DNA from: Dehalococcoidales bacterium
GTDB lineage: Bacteria > Chloroflexota > Dehalococcoidia > Dehalococcoidales > UBA2162
Assembly: GCA_016932435.1 (NCBI GenBank)
Contig: JAFGCW010000044.1
Location: 1-40,724, forward strand
Direction: 5' to 3'
DNA: 40,724 nucleotides
A model generated the notes under the pieces. The model was given only the letters and a program-made list of their open reading frames with translations. It was not told the origin of the DNA and ran no database searches. The position numbers and the translations under genes are program-made. Shown here piece by piece: positions 1-9,816 of the stretch. Positions within the stretch are counted from its first letter, which is position 1, and each line of letters opens with the position of its first letter.

Positions 1-174
1 GCTTTACGCTGGCTTGTTGCCTCAGCCCGGGCAAGACAGGGAAAATCAATGATAGAAAAACTGGCGGCCGAACTTGGTGACGCCGCGAAGGGGCAGGGAG
101 CAACCGTCAAGAAACGTGATGATACCCACCGGATGGCTGAAGCGAACCGGGCGTTCGCTCATTACAGATGGTAG
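1..174 (+). CDS. rpsG: 30S ribosomal protein S7, C-terminal 57 residues (5' end outside window)
   Basis: The first 57 codons read in frame 1 and end at TAG 172-174. The translation finishes with [20 protein letters not shown], the highly conserved S7 C-terminus. S7 organises the 3' domain of 16S rRNA and contacts tRNA in the E site. The start codon lies upstream of the window. Its place just before fusA is the usual str-operon order (rpsL-rpsG-fusA). The product is too short to be listed as an independent open reading frame but the family match is unambiguous. Confidence 0.95.
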   Translation, partial: ALRWLVASARARQGKSMIEKLAAELGDAAKGQGATVKKRDDTHRMAEANRAFAHYRW

Positions 175-241
175 GGCATCCCTCAAGAATAATACTATGG
201 TAAGAACAGCTACTAACAAAAGAGAATCAAGGGGTAAATCT

Positions 242-2314
242 GTGTCCAGGAGTTTCCCGTTAGAGGATATCCGGAATATGGCTTTCATAGCCCACATCGA
301 TGCCGGTAAGACTACCGTCACTGAGAGGATCCTCTATTATACCGGGCGGACCTATAAGGTCGGCGAGGTACACGAAGGAACGGCAGTAATGGACTGGATG
401 GACCAGGAAAAGGAACGCGGTATCACAATTACCGCGGCAGCCACTACTGCATCATGGAAAGATTACCGTATTAATATTATCGATACACCCGGACACGTCG
501 ATTTCACCGCCGAAGTTGAACGAAGCCTTAGAGTTCTGGACGGCGGTGTTGTTGTATTTGACGCTGTTGCCGGTGTAGAAGCACAATCAGAAACAGTATG
601 GCGGCAGGCGGACAGGTACCGCGTGCCGCGTATCTGCTTCATAAACAAAATGGACAGAGTTGGTGCGAACTTCGATCGCACCATTTCTATGATAGAAGAA
701 CGACTCAAGGGTAAACCGCTGCCTATCCAGATACCTCTCGGCAGCGAGGAAACATTCCGGGGCGTTATCGATCTTATCGAAGAACGCGCCTGGACTTACG
801 ATGGGAAGCTTGAGTCTCTCCCCAGGGAAGAAAGTATTCCCGAAGCGGATAAAACAAGAGTTGAAGAGCAACGGCACTCCCTGATTGAGAAACTCGCTGA
901 ATTCGATGACGAAATACTTGAAGCCTATCTCGACGGACGGAACCTCACCGTTGCCCAGATTAAAACTGCTGTGAGAAGAGTAACGCTGGCAAATAAGGCT
1001 GTTCCTATCCTTTGTGGCAGCGCCTTGAGAAATAAAGGGATGCAGCAGCTTCTGGACGCGATCGTTGACTACCTTCCTTCGCCTCTTGAAGTACCTCCGG
1101 TAAAAGCTGTAAATATCAGGGGAAATGAAGAAGATATTCCTGCCAGTGATGAAGCACCGTTTACGGCGCTCGCTTTTAAAGTAGTGTCCGATCCCTTCGT
1201 CGGCAGGCTGGTATATTTCAGAGTTTATTCCGGTAGAATTGAAGCCGGAGCTCAGGTACACAATTCCACGACACAGAAAAAAGAGAGAATTGGCAGACTG
1301 CTCTTAATGCACGCCAATCGTAGAGAAGAGGTTGACGAAGCAGACACCGGGGCTATAATAGCTACCCTGGGTTTAAAGAACACATTTACAGGCCATACTC
1401 TCTGCAATCCGTCTCACCCGGTGCTTCTTGAATCGATCAAATTCCCTGAGCCGGTGATATCGGTATCAATCGAACCCAAGACGACACTGGACCAGGACAA
1501 GATGGGAGTGGCGCTTCAGAAACTGACCGAGGAAGATCCCACTTTTAAAGTTGAATATAACAACGAAACAGGCCAGACGGTTATTTCCGGTATGGGAGAA
1601 CTTCACCTTGAAGTAATCGTGAACCGCCTGCTTTCTGAATTTAAGGTAGGAGCAAAAGTCGGCAAGCCCAAGGTTGCCTATAAAGAGACTATTACGGTAC
1701 CGGCTCAGGCCGAAGGTAAATTTGTTCGCCAGTCCGGCGGTCACGGACAGTATGGTCATGTCTGTCTCGAACTCGAACCGGGAGAGAAAGGCAGTGGCCT
1801 GCAGTTCGTTAACGGTATCAGGGGTAATGCAATCCCGAGGCAATATGTTCCGGCGATCGAAGAAGGTATTAAAGAAGCGATGGCGACCGGCGTGCTTGCC
1901 AATTATCCTGTTGTGGATATCAAGGCGACACTTTACGACGGAAGTTATCATGAAGTAGACTCCTCTGAGATTGCTTTCAAGATGGCAGGCTCTATGGCAC
2001 TAAAAAATGGTGTTGCGAAGGCAAAACCCGTAATCCTACAGCCCATTATGAAGATAGAAGTAGTGACACCTGAACAGTTCCTTGGAGATATAATCGCCGA
2101 CCTTAATGCAAGGAGAGCTCACATCGCATCGATAGAGACATACATAGATACGACAACCGTTCACGCTCATATCCCACTGGCTGAGGCTTTCGGCTATACT
2201 ACCAGTCTCAGGTCTCAGACTCAGGGAAGGGCAACACATTCTATGGAATTTCATGAATATCAGGAGCTACCTGCAGACCAGGTAGCTCAACTTACGAATA
2301 AAGCAGGATATTGA
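242..2314 (+). CDS. fusA: Translation elongation factor G
   Basis: EF-G is the GTPase that drives tRNA/mRNA translocation and, with RRF, ribosome recycling. The product shows G1 AHIDAGKTT (residues 17-25), switch II DTPGH and G4 NKMD, followed by domains II-V. I chose GTG 242 because AAGGGG (229-234) sits 7 nt upstream and the protein then begins (V)[21 protein letters not shown] like other EF-Gs, giving 690 aa, the family length. In-frame starts at 74 and ATG 197 would add 56 or 15 residues without a good ribosome-binding site, and 74 would run through rpsG. It follows rpsG by 67 nt and precedes rpsJ by 4 nt, so it is cotranscribed with the ribosomal genes. Confidence 0.96.
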   Translation: MSRSFPLEDIRNMAFIAHIDAGKTTVTERILYYTGRTYKVGEVHEGTAVMDWMDQEKERGITITAAATTASWKDYRINIIDTPGHVDFTAEVERSLRVLDGGVVVFDAVAGVEAQSETVWRQADRYRVPRICFINKMDRVGANFDRTISMIEERLKGKPLPIQIPLGSEETFRGVIDLIEERAWTYDGKLESLPREESIPEADKTRVEEQRHSLIEKLAEFDDEILEAYLDGRNLTVAQIKTAVRRVTLANKAVPILCGSALRNKGMQQLLDAIVDYLPSPLEVPPVKAVNIRGNEEDIPASDEAPFTALAFKVVSDPFVGRLVYFRVYSGRIEAGAQVHNSTTQKKERIGRLLLMHANRREEVDEADTGAIIATLGLKNTFTGHTLCNPSHPVLLESIKFPEPVISVSIEPKTTLDQDKMGVALQKLTEEDPTFKVEYNNETGQTVISGMGELHLEVIVNRLLSEFKVGAKVGKPKVAYKETITVPAQAEGKFVRQSGGHGQYGHVCLELEPGEKGSGLQFVNGIRGNAIPRQYVPAIEEGIKEAMATGVLANYPVVDIKATLYDGSYHEVDSSEIAFKMAGSMALKNGVAKAKPVILQPIMKIEVVTPEQFLGDIIADLNARRAHIASIETYIDTTTVHAHIPLAEAFGYTTSLRSQTQGRATHSMEFHEYQELPADQVAQLTNKAGY

Positions 2315-2318
2315 GGAT

Positions 2319-2627
2319 ATGCCTAAACAAAAAATTCGTATCAAGATAAAAGGTTTCGACCACAAACTGGTAGACCAGGCGGCTGAACAGATAGTAGAGA
2401 CAGTCGAACGAACCGGAGCGGTCGTTTCCGGGCCGGTACCGCTGCCCACGCGTATTCAGAAATACAGCGTTATCCGCTCGCCTTTTATCGATAAAGACTC
2501 GCAGGAGCAATTCGAGATCCGGACTCACAAGCGTCTCATCGATATTATTGAGACAACCTCAAAGACGATAGACTCTCTTACCGGACTTAATCTGCCTTCG
2601 GGAGTCGAGATAGACATTAAGATATAA
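2319..2627 (+). CDS. rpsJ: 30S ribosomal protein S10 (NusE)
   Basis: 102-aa S10 with the typical [19 protein letters not shown] start and the central [11 protein letters not shown] and RTHKRLIDI segments. S10 belongs to the 30S head and, as NusE, links NusB/NusG to antitermination and transcription-translation coupling. ATG 2319 lies 4 nt after the fusA stop. A GAGG overlapping that stop serves as its ribosome-binding site. It is the first gene of the S10 block. Confidence 0.96.
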   Translation: MPKQKIRIKIKGFDHKLVDQAAEQIVETVERTGAVVSGPVPLPTRIQKYSVIRSPFIDKDSQEQFEIRTHKRLIDIIETTSKTIDSLTGLNLPSGVEIDIKI

Positions 2628-2644
2628 ATACCGGGATAGAAGAT

Positions 2645-3271
2645 ATGGTAGAAGGAATATTAGGTAAAAAGCTGGGTATGACCCAGGTATTCACGGAAGA
2701 AGGTAAAGCCGAAGCGGTAACCGCAGTCGAAGCGGGTCCGTGTATTGTGTTGCAGATTAAGACTTACGAAAAGGAAGGTTACGATGCTGTACAGTACGGT
2801 TTCGGCGAAGCAAAAAATATAAACTCTCCCCGCAAGGGACAGATGAAGGAACTTGGAAACTTCAGATACCTCAGGGAATTGAGAGTGGATGATTCCTCAG
2901 CAATTAATGTTGGCGATAAAGTTGATGTCAGTTTATTCGAGGAAGGCGACCTTGTCGATGTCACCGGAATATCGAAAAGCAAAGGATTTGCCGGTGTAGT
3001 GAAGAGACATGGTTTCGCCGGTGGACCGAAAACACACGGACAGTCCGACAGGCATCGCGCTCCCGGCTCGATCGGGGCTTCCGCTTCACCCGGCAGGGTC
3101 TGGAAAGGAACGAGGATGGCTGGGCATATGGGCGGAGACCAGACAACTGTACGTGGCTTGAAAGTAATAAAAGCGGATCCGGAACGTAACCTGCTGCTGA
3201 TCAAAGGCGCGATCCCGGGGAACAAGAACGGACTGTTAATGATTAGGAAATCAGTCAAGGGGAAAAAGTAA
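2645..3271 (+). CDS. rplC: 50S ribosomal protein L3
   Basis: 208-aa L3, which nucleates 23S rRNA folding near the peptidyl transferase entry. It begins MVEGILGKKLGMTQVF and contains the conserved HGFAGGPKTHGQSDRHRAPG-type loop and the GxxMAGHMG motif that reaches toward the active site. Length and start agree with the family. The rplD start codon follows its stop codon with no gap, which suggests translational coupling. Confidence 0.96.
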   Translation: MVEGILGKKLGMTQVFTEEGKAEAVTAVEAGPCIVLQIKTYEKEGYDAVQYGFGEAKNINSPRKGQMKELGNFRYLRELRVDDSSAINVGDKVDVSLFEEGDLVDVTGISKSKGFAGVVKRHGFAGGPKTHGQSDRHRAPGSIGASASPGRVWKGTRMAGHMGGDQTTVRGLKVIKADPERNLLLIKGAIPGNKNGLLMIRKSVKGKK

Positions 3272-3955
3272 GTGCAGATACCGGTTTATAATAAAAACGG
3301 TGAAGAGACTGGAAATATCGAGGTAAGCGAATACGTATTCGGCGTACCTTTTAACCAGACGGTCGTGCACCAGGCTGTCGTGAGGCAGCAGGCAAATGCC
3401 CGTCAGGGTACTTCCAGCACCAAGACCCGGAGCGAAGTTACCGGTTCTACCAGGAAACTGTACCGTCAGAAAGGTACCGGTAATGCCAGGGCTGGTAGTG
3501 CTAAATCGGGTACGAGACGCGGCGGGGGCGTAATGTTCGGCCCTAAACCACGTAGTTACCGGCAGTCGATCCCCAGGAAAATGCGTCAGCTGGCGTTACG
3601 ATGTGTGCTGTCCGCAAAAGCGAATGATAAAGAACTACTGGTAATAGATGAGTTAGCTTTTGAAAAACCTGTGACAAAAGAGATGGCGGGTATCCTATCG
3701 GCGCTGGGCGTGGACTCGCCCACTCTGATAGTTACCGCAGGGGCTGACGAGAATGTTTTGAAATCGGCCAGGAATATTGCAGGCATCAACATTATACCGG
3801 TTGACCTGATGAATGTGGTCGACATACTGTCGCGAAAGCAACTGCTTATGACCGTGGACGCGGTCCGAAAAGCAGAAGAGATATGGGGCGAGAAGCCCTC
3901 TGAGGGAGGAACCGATGCACCTGTACGAAGTGTTGCGGCGTCCGCTGATAACTGA
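3272..3955 (+). CDS. rplD: 50S ribosomal protein L4
   Basis: 227-aa L4, which lines the exit tunnel. The GSARSGTRRGGGVMFGPKPR-like tunnel loop is visible at about residues 73-92 (here GSAKSGTRRGGG). The start is GTG 3272, directly abutting rplC. The protein is somewhat long for L4: the last 14 residues are encoded in the 41-nt overlap with rplW. In some bacteria L4 autoregulates this operon through the S10 leader, but the leader region is not at this locus and no control signal is visible here. Confidence 0.94.
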   Translation: MQIPVYNKNGEETGNIEVSEYVFGVPFNQTVVHQAVVRQQANARQGTSSTKTRSEVTGSTRKLYRQKGTGNARAGSAKSGTRRGGGVMFGPKPRSYRQSIPRKMRQLALRCVLSAKANDKELLVIDELAFEKPVTKEMAGILSALGVDSPTLIVTAGADENVLKSARNIAGINIIPVDLMNVVDILSRKQLLMTVDAVRKAEEIWGEKPSEGGTDAPVRSVAASADN

Positions 3956-4199
3956 AAAATCTACCGTCCTCCAAACAGAGGGTAAATATGCTTTTGAAGT
4001 GGCTAGAGAAGCTAATAAAGCGCTGGTGAAAGAAGCCGTCGAAAAAGCATTTAAAGTGGATGTATTAAAAGTAAATATTATAAATATGAAAGGCAAAAGC
4101 CGGAGACTGGGACGACGCGAGTTACCTCCCCATCCCTGGAAAAAGGCAATAGTCACCCTGAAACCGGGCGACTCGATCCAGTTCTTCGAGGGTGCCTAG
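3915..4199 (+). CDS. rplW: 50S ribosomal protein L23
   Basis: 94-aa L23, which sits at the tunnel exit and is a docking site for trigger factor and SRP. The MHLYEVLRRPLITEKS start is canonical. GAGGGAGG (3902-3909) lies 5 nt upstream of ATG 3915, inside rplD. The start therefore falls 41 nt before the rplD stop, in another frame. This long overlap is larger than elsewhere in the operon and implies coupled translation. Confidence 0.95.
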   Translation: MHLYEVLRRPLITEKSTVLQTEGKYAFEVAREANKALVKEAVEKAFKVDVLKVNIINMKGKSRRLGRRELPPHPWKKAIVTLKPGDSIQFFEGA

Positions 4200-4238
4200 G
4201 AATTTATAGAAGGATAGTATCAGGAGTTTATATAGATA

Positions 4239-5069
4239 ATGGCGATAAAGGTATACAGGCCGACCTCCGCGGGAAGACGCGGCATGACCGGAGCGACGTT
4301 CGACGAGATAACGAAGACAAAACCGGAAAAATCACTGGTCCTGCCGTTAAAGAAACAAGCCGGACGTAACAGCCAGGGTCGTATTACCGTACGTCATCGC
4401 GGTGGCGGTACCAAGAGAAGACTCCGGGTAATCGATTTTAAAAGAGATAAAATTGGCGTACCGGGTAAAGTAGCGGCGATTGAGTATGATCCCAATCGCT
4501 CGGCCCGTATTGCCCTGATTCATTACGCCGATGGAGACAAGAGATATATTCTCGCGCCGATGGGACTGAAAGTCGGCGATACCGTGAAAGCGGGTGAAGA
4601 TGCTGAAATAAGACCGGGCAATGCACTGCCAATGAGGAGAATTCCCAGCGGAACCCTGATACATAATGTCGAAATGCAGCCGGGGAAAGGCGGACAGATG
4701 GTGAGAAGCGCCGGAATGTCTGCCCAGATAGTAGCCCAGGAAGGCGATTATGCTTTATTGAGGCTTCCCTCCGGAGAATCGCGACGGGTACGCAGCAACT
4801 GCATGGCGACTATCGGCCAGGTAGGTAATCTGGACCACCAGGGAATCAAGCTGGGGAAAGCCGGACGGAAACGCTGGCTGGGATGGAGGCCGACGGTGAG
4901 AGGTTCGGCCATGACCCCGCGTGATCATCCCCACGGAGGTGGTGAAGGAAGAAGTCCGATAGGTATGCCCGGACCCAAGACTCCCTGGGGCAAACCTGCT
5001 CTTGGATATAAAACACGTAAGCCTAAGGCTTCGGATAGACTGATAGTGAAGCGTCGGGGACGCAAGTAG
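4239..5069 (+). CDS. rplB: 50S ribosomal protein L2
   Basis: 276-aa L2, needed for subunit association and peptidyl transferase assembly. It has [18 protein letters not shown] near the N-terminus and the universally conserved C-terminal [19 protein letters not shown] stretch, which includes the essential His. An AGGAG precedes ATG 4239. A 39-nt gap separates it from rplW. Full length and complete. Confidence 0.96.
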   Translation: MAIKVYRPTSAGRRGMTGATFDEITKTKPEKSLVLPLKKQAGRNSQGRITVRHRGGGTKRRLRVIDFKRDKIGVPGKVAAIEYDPNRSARIALIHYADGDKRYILAPMGLKVGDTVKAGEDAEIRPGNALPMRRIPSGTLIHNVEMQPGKGGQMVRSAGMSAQIVAQEGDYALLRLPSGESRRVRSNCMATIGQVGNLDHQGIKLGKAGRKRWLGWRPTVRGSAMTPRDHPHGGGEGRSPIGMPGPKTPWGKPALGYKTRKPKASDRLIVKRRGRK

Positions 5070-5090
5070 AAAATAAAGGGATAAGCAGAT

Positions 5091-5381
5091 ATGTCAAGGT
5101 CAACTAAAAAAGGACCGGCAATCGATCCGAAATTAATTAAAAAAGTCGAAGCAATCAACCGCTCGGGTGAAAAGACCGTTCTTAAGACATGGTCGCGATG
5201 GTCGACGATTGTTCCGGAGATGGTTGGACTCACTATCGGCGTTCATGATGGAAGACGCCATGTCCCCATATTCGTTACTGAAAACATGGTGGGGCACAAG
5301 CTGGGCGAATTTGCTTTGACAAGAACCTACAGGGGACATGTCTCGAAGTCAGAACGAACTTCTCAGGTCAGAAAAAGATAA
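5091..5381 (+). CDS. rpsS: 30S ribosomal protein S19
   Basis: 96-aa S19, which pairs with S13 in the 30S head. It starts [20 protein letters not shown] and contains [22 protein letters not shown] and [18 protein letters not shown], all family hallmarks. It lies between rplB and rplV in the standard order with short spacers on both sides. Confidence 0.96.
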   Translation: MSRSTKKGPAIDPKLIKKVEAINRSGEKTVLKTWSRWSTIVPEMVGLTIGVHDGRRHVPIFVTENMVGHKLGEFALTRTYRGHVSKSERTSQVRKR

Positions 5382-5395
5382 GGTCTTAGATAGAA

Positions 5396-5734
5396 ATGGA
5401 AGTAAGAGCTACATCAAAAAATACGGGAATTCCACCTCGGAAAGCGCGGTTGCTGTTAGACTTGGTACGCGGGAAGCAGGTAGAGCAGGCACTTGATATG
5501 CTCAGGTTCATGCACTCCCCTTCAGCCAAGATAGTATCCAAGGTTATACAGTCGGCGGCCGCCAATGCCGAGAGTGTTTTTCAGATCTCGTCTTCGGACT
5601 TGAAAATTGTAAGAATATACGCAGATGAAGCGCCTACTATGAAAAGGTTTAGGGCCAGAGCGCGGGGAAGGGTAAGTCCAATCCTTAAACGCTCCAGCCA
5701 TATAACGGTAGTCGTCGGAGAACAGGAGAGCTAA
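5396..5734 (+). CDS. rplV: 50S ribosomal protein L22
   Basis: 112-aa L22, whose beta-hairpin lines the exit tunnel. Recognisable parts are the [20 protein letters not shown] helix and the C-terminal hairpin [16 protein letters not shown] that carries macrolide-sensitive contacts in other bacteria. Its stop codon shares one base with the rpsC ATG (TAATG at 5732-5736), a translational-coupling arrangement. Confidence 0.96.
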   Translation: MEVRATSKNTGIPPRKARLLLDLVRGKQVEQALDMLRFMHSPSAKIVSKVIQSAAANAESVFQISSSDLKIVRIYADEAPTMKRFRARARGRVSPILKRSSHITVVVGEQES

Positions 5735-6924
5735 TGGGGCATAAAGTTCATCCTTACGGTTTTAGAATCGGCGTAATACGTGACTGGTATGCCAAATGGT
5801 ACGCCGATAAGCATTACGCGGAATTTCTACAGGAGGATTTGAAACTTCGTGAGGGTATTCAGAAAAGGTATGCTGAAGCCGCCGTCTCCCAGGTAGAAAT
5901 CGAGCGGCAGGCAAATAAGGTTTCGATTACCATCTATACCGCCAGACCCGGTATTGTTATCGGCAGAGGTGGCCAGAGAGTGGACGAGACGCGAGCCTAC
6001 CTCGAGGACCTGATTGGCAAGAAAGTCCAGTTGAATATCCAGGAGATACAGCGCCCTGAACTGGATGCCTACCTGGTGGCGAAACAGGTCGCGGAACAGA
6101 TAGAACGACGTATTGCGTTCCGAAGAGCTATGAAACAAACCCTGCTCCGTACTATTCAGGCCGGTGCGAAAGGCATGAAAGTCAGCTGCTCAGGGAGACT
6201 GGGCGGGGCGGAAATCGCCCGTCGCTTAACCATGCATGAAGGCCAGGTACCGCTGCATACGCTACGGGCAGATATAGATTATGGATTCATTGAAGCGAAG
6301 ACAAACATGGGACGTATCGGCGTAAAAGTATGGATATACAAAGGTGATATCCTGCCTGAAGCTAAGGAAGACGAACTGGAAGAAGAAATACTGGAGTCGG
6401 TCGCAGAAGTGGAAGCGCCTGTTACTGAAGAGGAAACGAAGGAAGAAGCTCCGGCAGCCGAGGAAAAGGTTGAAGAACCTGCCGCAGAAACCGAGGTTGA
6501 AATAGAAGAGGTAGCTGAAAAACCCGTTGCCGAAGCTGAACCGGTTAAAGAAGTAATCGAAGTAGTGGAAACGGTAGAGGAACCTGCTCCTGAAGCGGAA
6601 GTTGCAGTAGAAGAAAAAGCCGAAGAACCAGTCGCAGAAGCCGAACCGGTGATCGAAGAAGAGGTAGAGGAAGCAGAACCTGCGGTAGAAGAAAAAGCTG
6701 GAGAGGAAAAATCCGCCAAACCGGCTGCACGAAGACGGAAGAAAGCTACAAAAGAAGAGACAGAGGAAACAGCGGACGAAGAGACCGCAGAAGAAGAGAA
6801 ACCTGCCAAGCCGGCAGCAAAGAGAAAAACCAGGGCTAAGGCAGAACTAAAAGAGAAAAAAACCGAAGAAACGGTAACCGAAGCACCATCGGTCGAGGAA
6901 GAGGAGAACAGTGCAGCAACCTAA
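5734..6924 (+). CDS. rpsC: 30S ribosomal protein S3 with long charged C-terminal tail
   Basis: Residues 1 to about 209 are a normal S3. They include [18 protein letters not shown], the KH-domain [10 protein letters not shown] loop and a core ending in [11 protein letters not shown] (W200 onward). S3 forms part of the mRNA entry helicase with S4 and S5. Residues about 210-396 are a low-complexity tail. It begins as Glu/Val/Ala-rich repeats (variants of [10 protein letters not shown]) and then alternates acidic blocks with Lys/Arg/Ala/Pro blocks such as KPAARRRKK and [14 protein letters not shown], reminiscent of histone H1-like tails. S3 is usually about 210-240 aa, so the tail nearly doubles it. 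The reading frame is continuous, codon use looks like the neighbours, and rplP starts inside its last codons, so this is not an artefactual read-through. Confidence 0.95.
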   Translation: MGHKVHPYGFRIGVIRDWYAKWYADKHYAEFLQEDLKLREGIQKRYAEAAVSQVEIERQANKVSITIYTARPGIVIGRGGQRVDETRAYLEDLIGKKVQLNIQEIQRPELDAYLVAKQVAEQIERRIAFRRAMKQTLLRTIQAGAKGMKVSCSGRLGGAEIARRLTMHEGQVPLHTLRADIDYGFIEAKTNMGRIGVKVWIYKGDILPEAKEDELEEEILESVAEVEAPVTEEETKEEAPAAEEKVEEPAAETEVEIEEVAEKPVAEAEPVKEVIEVVETVEEPAPEAEVAVEEKAEEPVAEAEPVIEEEVEEAEPAVEEKAGEEKSAKPAARRRKKATKEETEETADEETAEEEKPAKPAAKRKTRAKAELKEKKTEETVTEAPSVEEEENSAAT

Positions 6925-7345
6925 GCGTGTGAAATTCCGCAAGGTACAAAAAGGGCGTCGTCGCGGTAAAGCCAATACCGGCAACACCATTGCCTTCGGT
7001 GATTATGCTCTGCAGGCGCAGGAATCGGTATGGCTTACAGCACGTCAGATCGAAGCGGCTCGTCGTGCCATAACTCGTCATATCCGCAGAGGTGGAAACG
7101 TATGGATAAGAGTTTTTCCCGATAAGCCGATAACCAAGAAAGCTGCCGAGACGCGAATGGGTTCTGGAAAAGGAGCCCCCGATCACTGGGTAGCTGTGGT
7201 GAAAGCGGGAAGGATTATTTTTGAAATGGCGGGAGTCAGTGAAGAGGTAGCAAAAGAAGCGATGAGACTTGCCTCTCACAAGCTTCCTGTACAGACTAAA
7301 TTTCTGGTTAAGGAATCTGGAGTACTGGCCGGAAGTGAAAAATAA
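6911..7345 (+). CDS. rplP: 50S ribosomal protein L16
   Basis: 144-aa L16, located near the A-site tRNA elbow on the 50S subunit. It starts with GTG 6911 to give (M)[20 protein letters not shown] and contains the family's [19 protein letters not shown] segment. GAGGAG at 6901-6906 is the ribosome-binding site, within the final rpsC codons. It overlaps rpsC by 14 nt. Confidence 0.95.
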   Translation: MQQPKRVKFRKVQKGRRRGKANTGNTIAFGDYALQAQESVWLTARQIEAARRAITRHIRRGGNVWIRVFPDKPITKKAAETRMGSGKGAPDHWVAVVKAGRIIFEMAGVSEEVAKEAMRLASHKLPVQTKFLVKESGVLAGSEK

Positions 7346-7364
7346 GGCGGGAGATTAACCTGCA

Positions 7365-7562
7365 GTGAAAGTAGATGAAATTAGGGCTCTCAAGCCCGGT
7401 GAACTGGAGAAACAGCTCGAGGAAGCTCATAAAGAGCTTTTTAACCTACGGTTTCGGTTGTCTACCAGGCAACTGGTAAACCATAATGAGATTAGAAGAG
7501 TGAAAAAGGATATAGCCAGGATCAAGACTGTCATCAGGGAAAGAGAACTGGAGATTAGGTAG
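7365..7562 (+). CDS. rpmC: 50S ribosomal protein L29
   Basis: 65-aa two-helix L29, which sits beside L23 at the tunnel exit. GTG 7365 gives (M)KVDEIRALKPGELEKQLEE, followed by the diagnostic KELFNLRFRLSTRQL and the IRRVKKDIARIKTVIRERE helix. It occupies its normal place between rplP and rpsQ. Confidence 0.95.
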   Translation: MKVDEIRALKPGELEKQLEEAHKELFNLRFRLSTRQLVNHNEIRRVKKDIARIKTVIRERELEIR

Positions 7563-7604
7563 GTTGTCCGGAAGTATTACGGCGACTATTAAAAGGTGCG
7601 GATA

Positions 7605-7886
7605 ATGGATAAACAGAAAAAAACGCGGGTCGGACGGGTAGTAAGCAACAAAATGAACAAGACTGTCGTTGTTGCGGTCGATACGTCCAAGCGTCACCCG
7701 CTTTACAGGAAAACTATGAGAAGAGCCATTAAATATAAGGCTCATGATGAAGAAAACAAGTGCGCCGAAGGCGATGTTGTAAGAATAATAGAGACACGTC
7801 CGCTGTCGAAGGAAAAAAGATGGCGTGTCAGTGAGATTATCACCAGGAAGGATGCGGTCGAGGTTACTCCCGATGAAGTATCCTGA
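7605..7886 (+). CDS. rpsQ: 30S ribosomal protein S17
   Basis: 93-aa S17, a primary 16S binder with an OB fold. The core motif [17 protein letters not shown] and [19 protein letters not shown] are visible. I prefer ATG 7605 over the in-frame GTG 7596 because AAAAGG (7591-7596) is 8 nt from ATG 7605 but overlaps the GTG. The alternative would add three residues. Confidence 0.94.
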   Translation: MDKQKKTRVGRVVSNKMNKTVVVAVDTSKRHPLYRKTMRRAIKYKAHDEENKCAEGDVVRIIETRPLSKEKRWRVSEIITRKDAVEVTPDEVS

Positions 7887-7911
7887 TGCAGGAATATAAG
7901 GATTAAGCAGG

Positions 7912-8280
7912 ATGATACAGACCAATTCGAGACTAAAAGTAGCAGATAATACCGGAGCCCGTCAGATAATGTGTATAGGAATACTGGGTGGTACCGGGAG
8001 ACAGTATGCCCATGTCGGCGATGTGATAACGGCATCCGTAAAAAAGGCAATTCCAGGCGGAGCGGTGAAAAAGGGAGAAGTTGTCAGAGCGGTTATTATA
8101 CGTACCGTACATCCCTACCGTCGCCCGGACGGATCTTCCATCAGGTTCGATGAAAATGCGGCTGTTATCCTTACGGACAAGAATAATCCCAGGGGCACCC
8201 GTATCTTCGGGCCGGTTGCCAGGGAAATTAGAGAGAAAAACTATACTAAGATAATATCGCTGGCTCCAGAGGTTCTGTAA
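7912..8280 (+). CDS. rplN: 50S ribosomal protein L14
   Basis: 122-aa L14, part of an inter-subunit bridge and the contact site for the silencing factor RsfS. It starts [22 protein letters not shown] and has [14 protein letters not shown] and [17 protein letters not shown]. Length and sequence are standard. rplX begins 2 nt after its stop. Confidence 0.96.
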   Translation: MIQTNSRLKVADNTGARQIMCIGILGGTGRQYAHVGDVITASVKKAIPGGAVKKGEVVRAVIIRTVHPYRRPDGSSIRFDENAAVILTDKNNPRGTRIFGPVAREIREKNYTKIISLAPEVL

Positions 8281-8282
8281 TT

Positions 8283-8594
8283 ATGAAGATAAAAAAAGAT
8301 GATACCGTATTGATTATAGCCGGCAAAGATAAAGGCAAAAAAGGAAAGGTGCGTTTTGCCTATCCAAAGCGTGGAAGAATCCTGGTGGAAGGCGTAAATT
8401 TCGTGAAAAGACATACCAGGCCGACAGGGCAGGCAAGGCAGGCAGGTATAATAGAACGGGAAGAAACTGTTAATGTCTCTGACGTGATGCTGGTCTGCGG
8501 CAAATGTAATAAAGCCACCAGGGTCGGCCACCAGCGACTTGACGCCGGTAAGAAAGTCCGGGTCTGTCGGGCCTGCAATGAGGTGATTGACTAG
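8283..8594 (+). CDS. rplX: 50S ribosomal protein L24 with C-terminal zinc ribbon
   Basis: 103-aa L24, an early assembly initiator. The KOW motif is VLIIAGKDKGKKGKV (residues 9-23), followed by the GVNFVKRHTRP segment. The C-terminus carries two CxxC pairs (C72/C75 and C95/C98), a zinc-ribbon form found in many bacteria. rplE begins at the base after its stop codon. Confidence 0.95.
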   Translation: MKIKKDDTVLIIAGKDKGKKGKVRFAYPKRGRILVEGVNFVKRHTRPTGQARQAGIIEREETVNVSDVMLVCGKCNKATRVGHQRLDAGKKVRVCRACNEVID

Positions 8595-9137
8595 ATGTCA
8601 CGGATGAAGGATAAATACAGGAATGAAGTAGTCGCCGCTCTGAAAGAGCGTGGCGAGTATAAGAATGTTATGGAAGTCCCGCGTATCGAGAAAGTGGTAA
8701 TGAATATAGGAGTCGGAGAAGCTATCACTAATTCGAAAGCTCTTGAAGGAGCGGAAATAGATCTGGCAGCCATATCCGGCCAGCATCCCATTACCACACG
8801 TGCCAAGAAATCTATCGCCAACTTCCGTCTGAGAGAGGGAATGCCGGTAGGACTGAAGGTTACGCTTCGCGGAGAAAGAATGTATGATTTTCTCGATAAG
8901 CTGATGAATACAGTATTATGCCGCATTCGTGAATTCCAGGGAGTACCCCGTAACTCATTCGACGGTCGCGGTAATTATACTCTGGCCTTCAGGGAACAGA
9001 CTGTGTTTCCTGAGATAGACTACGATAAAATCGATAAGGTCAGAGGGCTTGAAGTATCGATAATAACAACGGCAAGGACAGACGAGGAAGGCAGGCAGCT
9101 TCTGGAAATGATGGGAATGCCTTTCTCTGCTGAATAA
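8595..9137 (+). CDS. rplE: 50S ribosomal protein L5
   Basis: 180-aa L5, part of the 5S RNP in the central protuberance. Typical segments are [37 protein letters not shown] and the C-terminal [19 protein letters not shown]. The ATG follows the rplX stop without spacing, so its translation is probably coupled. Confidence 0.96.
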   Translation: MSRMKDKYRNEVVAALKERGEYKNVMEVPRIEKVVMNIGVGEAITNSKALEGAEIDLAAISGQHPITTRAKKSIANFRLREGMPVGLKVTLRGERMYDFLDKLMNTVLCRIREFQGVPRNSFDGRGNYTLAFREQTVFPEIDYDKIDKVRGLEVSIITTARTDEEGRQLLEMMGMPFSAE

Positions 9138-9148
9138 AGGGAGTAATA

Positions 9149-9334
9149 ATGGCAAAGAAATCAGAAATCGCAAAATGGCGGCGTCCTAGTAAGTTCACGG
9201 TGCAGCATCATAACAGGTGCCATGTCTGTGGTCGCCCCCGTGCTTATATGCGAAAATTCGGCCTGTGCCGTATTTGCTTCCGCCAGCTTGCCCTGCTCGG
9301 TCAGATCCCGGGCGTCAGGAAATCAAGCTGGTAA
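9149..9334 (+). CDS. rpsN: 30S ribosomal protein S14, zinc-binding type (type Z)
   Basis: 61-aa short S14 of the zinc-binding type, with C24/C27 and C40/C43 forming the ribbon ([22 protein letters not shown]) and the terminal [12 protein letters not shown]. It occupies the canonical position between rplE and rpsH. Ribosome-binding site AAAGGGAG lies upstream of ATG 9149. The 62-nt spacer to rpsH shows nothing notable. Confidence 0.96.
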   Translation: MAKKSEIAKWRRPSKFTVQHHNRCHVCGRPRAYMRKFGLCRICFRQLALLGQIPGVRKSSW

Positions 9335-9396
9335 AACGAGAAAAGTATTCAGGAATTAAAGAGGCTACCAGTGGATAATAGTCTGAAGGAGGAAGA

Positions 9397-9795
9397 GTGA
9401 CCATCTCTGATCCTGTAGCGGATATGCTGACGCGGATACGAAATGCCGTAATGGTGAGGCATGATTCGGTAGAGATCCCGTCCTCTAAGATAAAAGTAGC
9501 TATTGCTAAGATTCTTAAAGAGGAAGGCTTTATCACCGATTATGAAATGGTGAAAGGTAAGACCCACCAGATCATAAAGATTCATCTGAAGTACGATGAA
9601 AACAGCGAGCCGATGATTGCCGGACTGGAACGTGTAAGTAAACCTGGCCTGAGAGTGTATGTTGGCCAGAATGAAATCCCGCGCGTAGCCGGCGGACTGG
9701 GTATTGCTGTCCTTTCGACATCCAAGGGTGTGATGACTGGACAGAATGCCTGGCGCCAGGGGATTGGCGGAGAACTGCTTTGCTACGTATTATAA
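9397..9795 (+). CDS. rpsH: 30S ribosomal protein S8
   Basis: 132-aa S8, a central-domain 16S binder and, in E. coli, the translational repressor of the spc operon. GTG 9397 lies just downstream of GGAGGA and gives (M)[19 protein letters not shown]. The C-terminus has the diagnostic [24 protein letters not shown]. No L5-type autoregulatory stem was identified by eye. Confidence 0.95.
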   Translation: MTISDPVADMLTRIRNAVMVRHDSVEIPSSKIKVAIAKILKEEGFITDYEMVKGKTHQIIKIHLKYDENSEPMIAGLERVSKPGLRVYVGQNEIPRVAGGLGIAVLSTSKGVMTGQNAWRQGIGGELLCYVL

Positions 9796-9816
9796 TCAAA
9801 TCCTGGAGCAACAATA

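Noticed and set aside
74..241. N-terminal extension of EF-G from starts at 74 or 197
   Set aside because: The stretch up to 174 is the S7 C-terminus in another frame. Only GTG 242 has a ribosome-binding site and a family-like N-terminus.
587..1261. 224-aa minus-strand open frame inside fusA
   Set aside because: No recognisable motif, no ribosome-binding site, and fully antisense to a conserved gene.
6279..6809. 176-aa Ser-rich open frame on the minus strand
   Set aside because: It is the antisense of the Glu/Ala-rich S3 tail; its Ser/Ala composition follows from the codons opposite.
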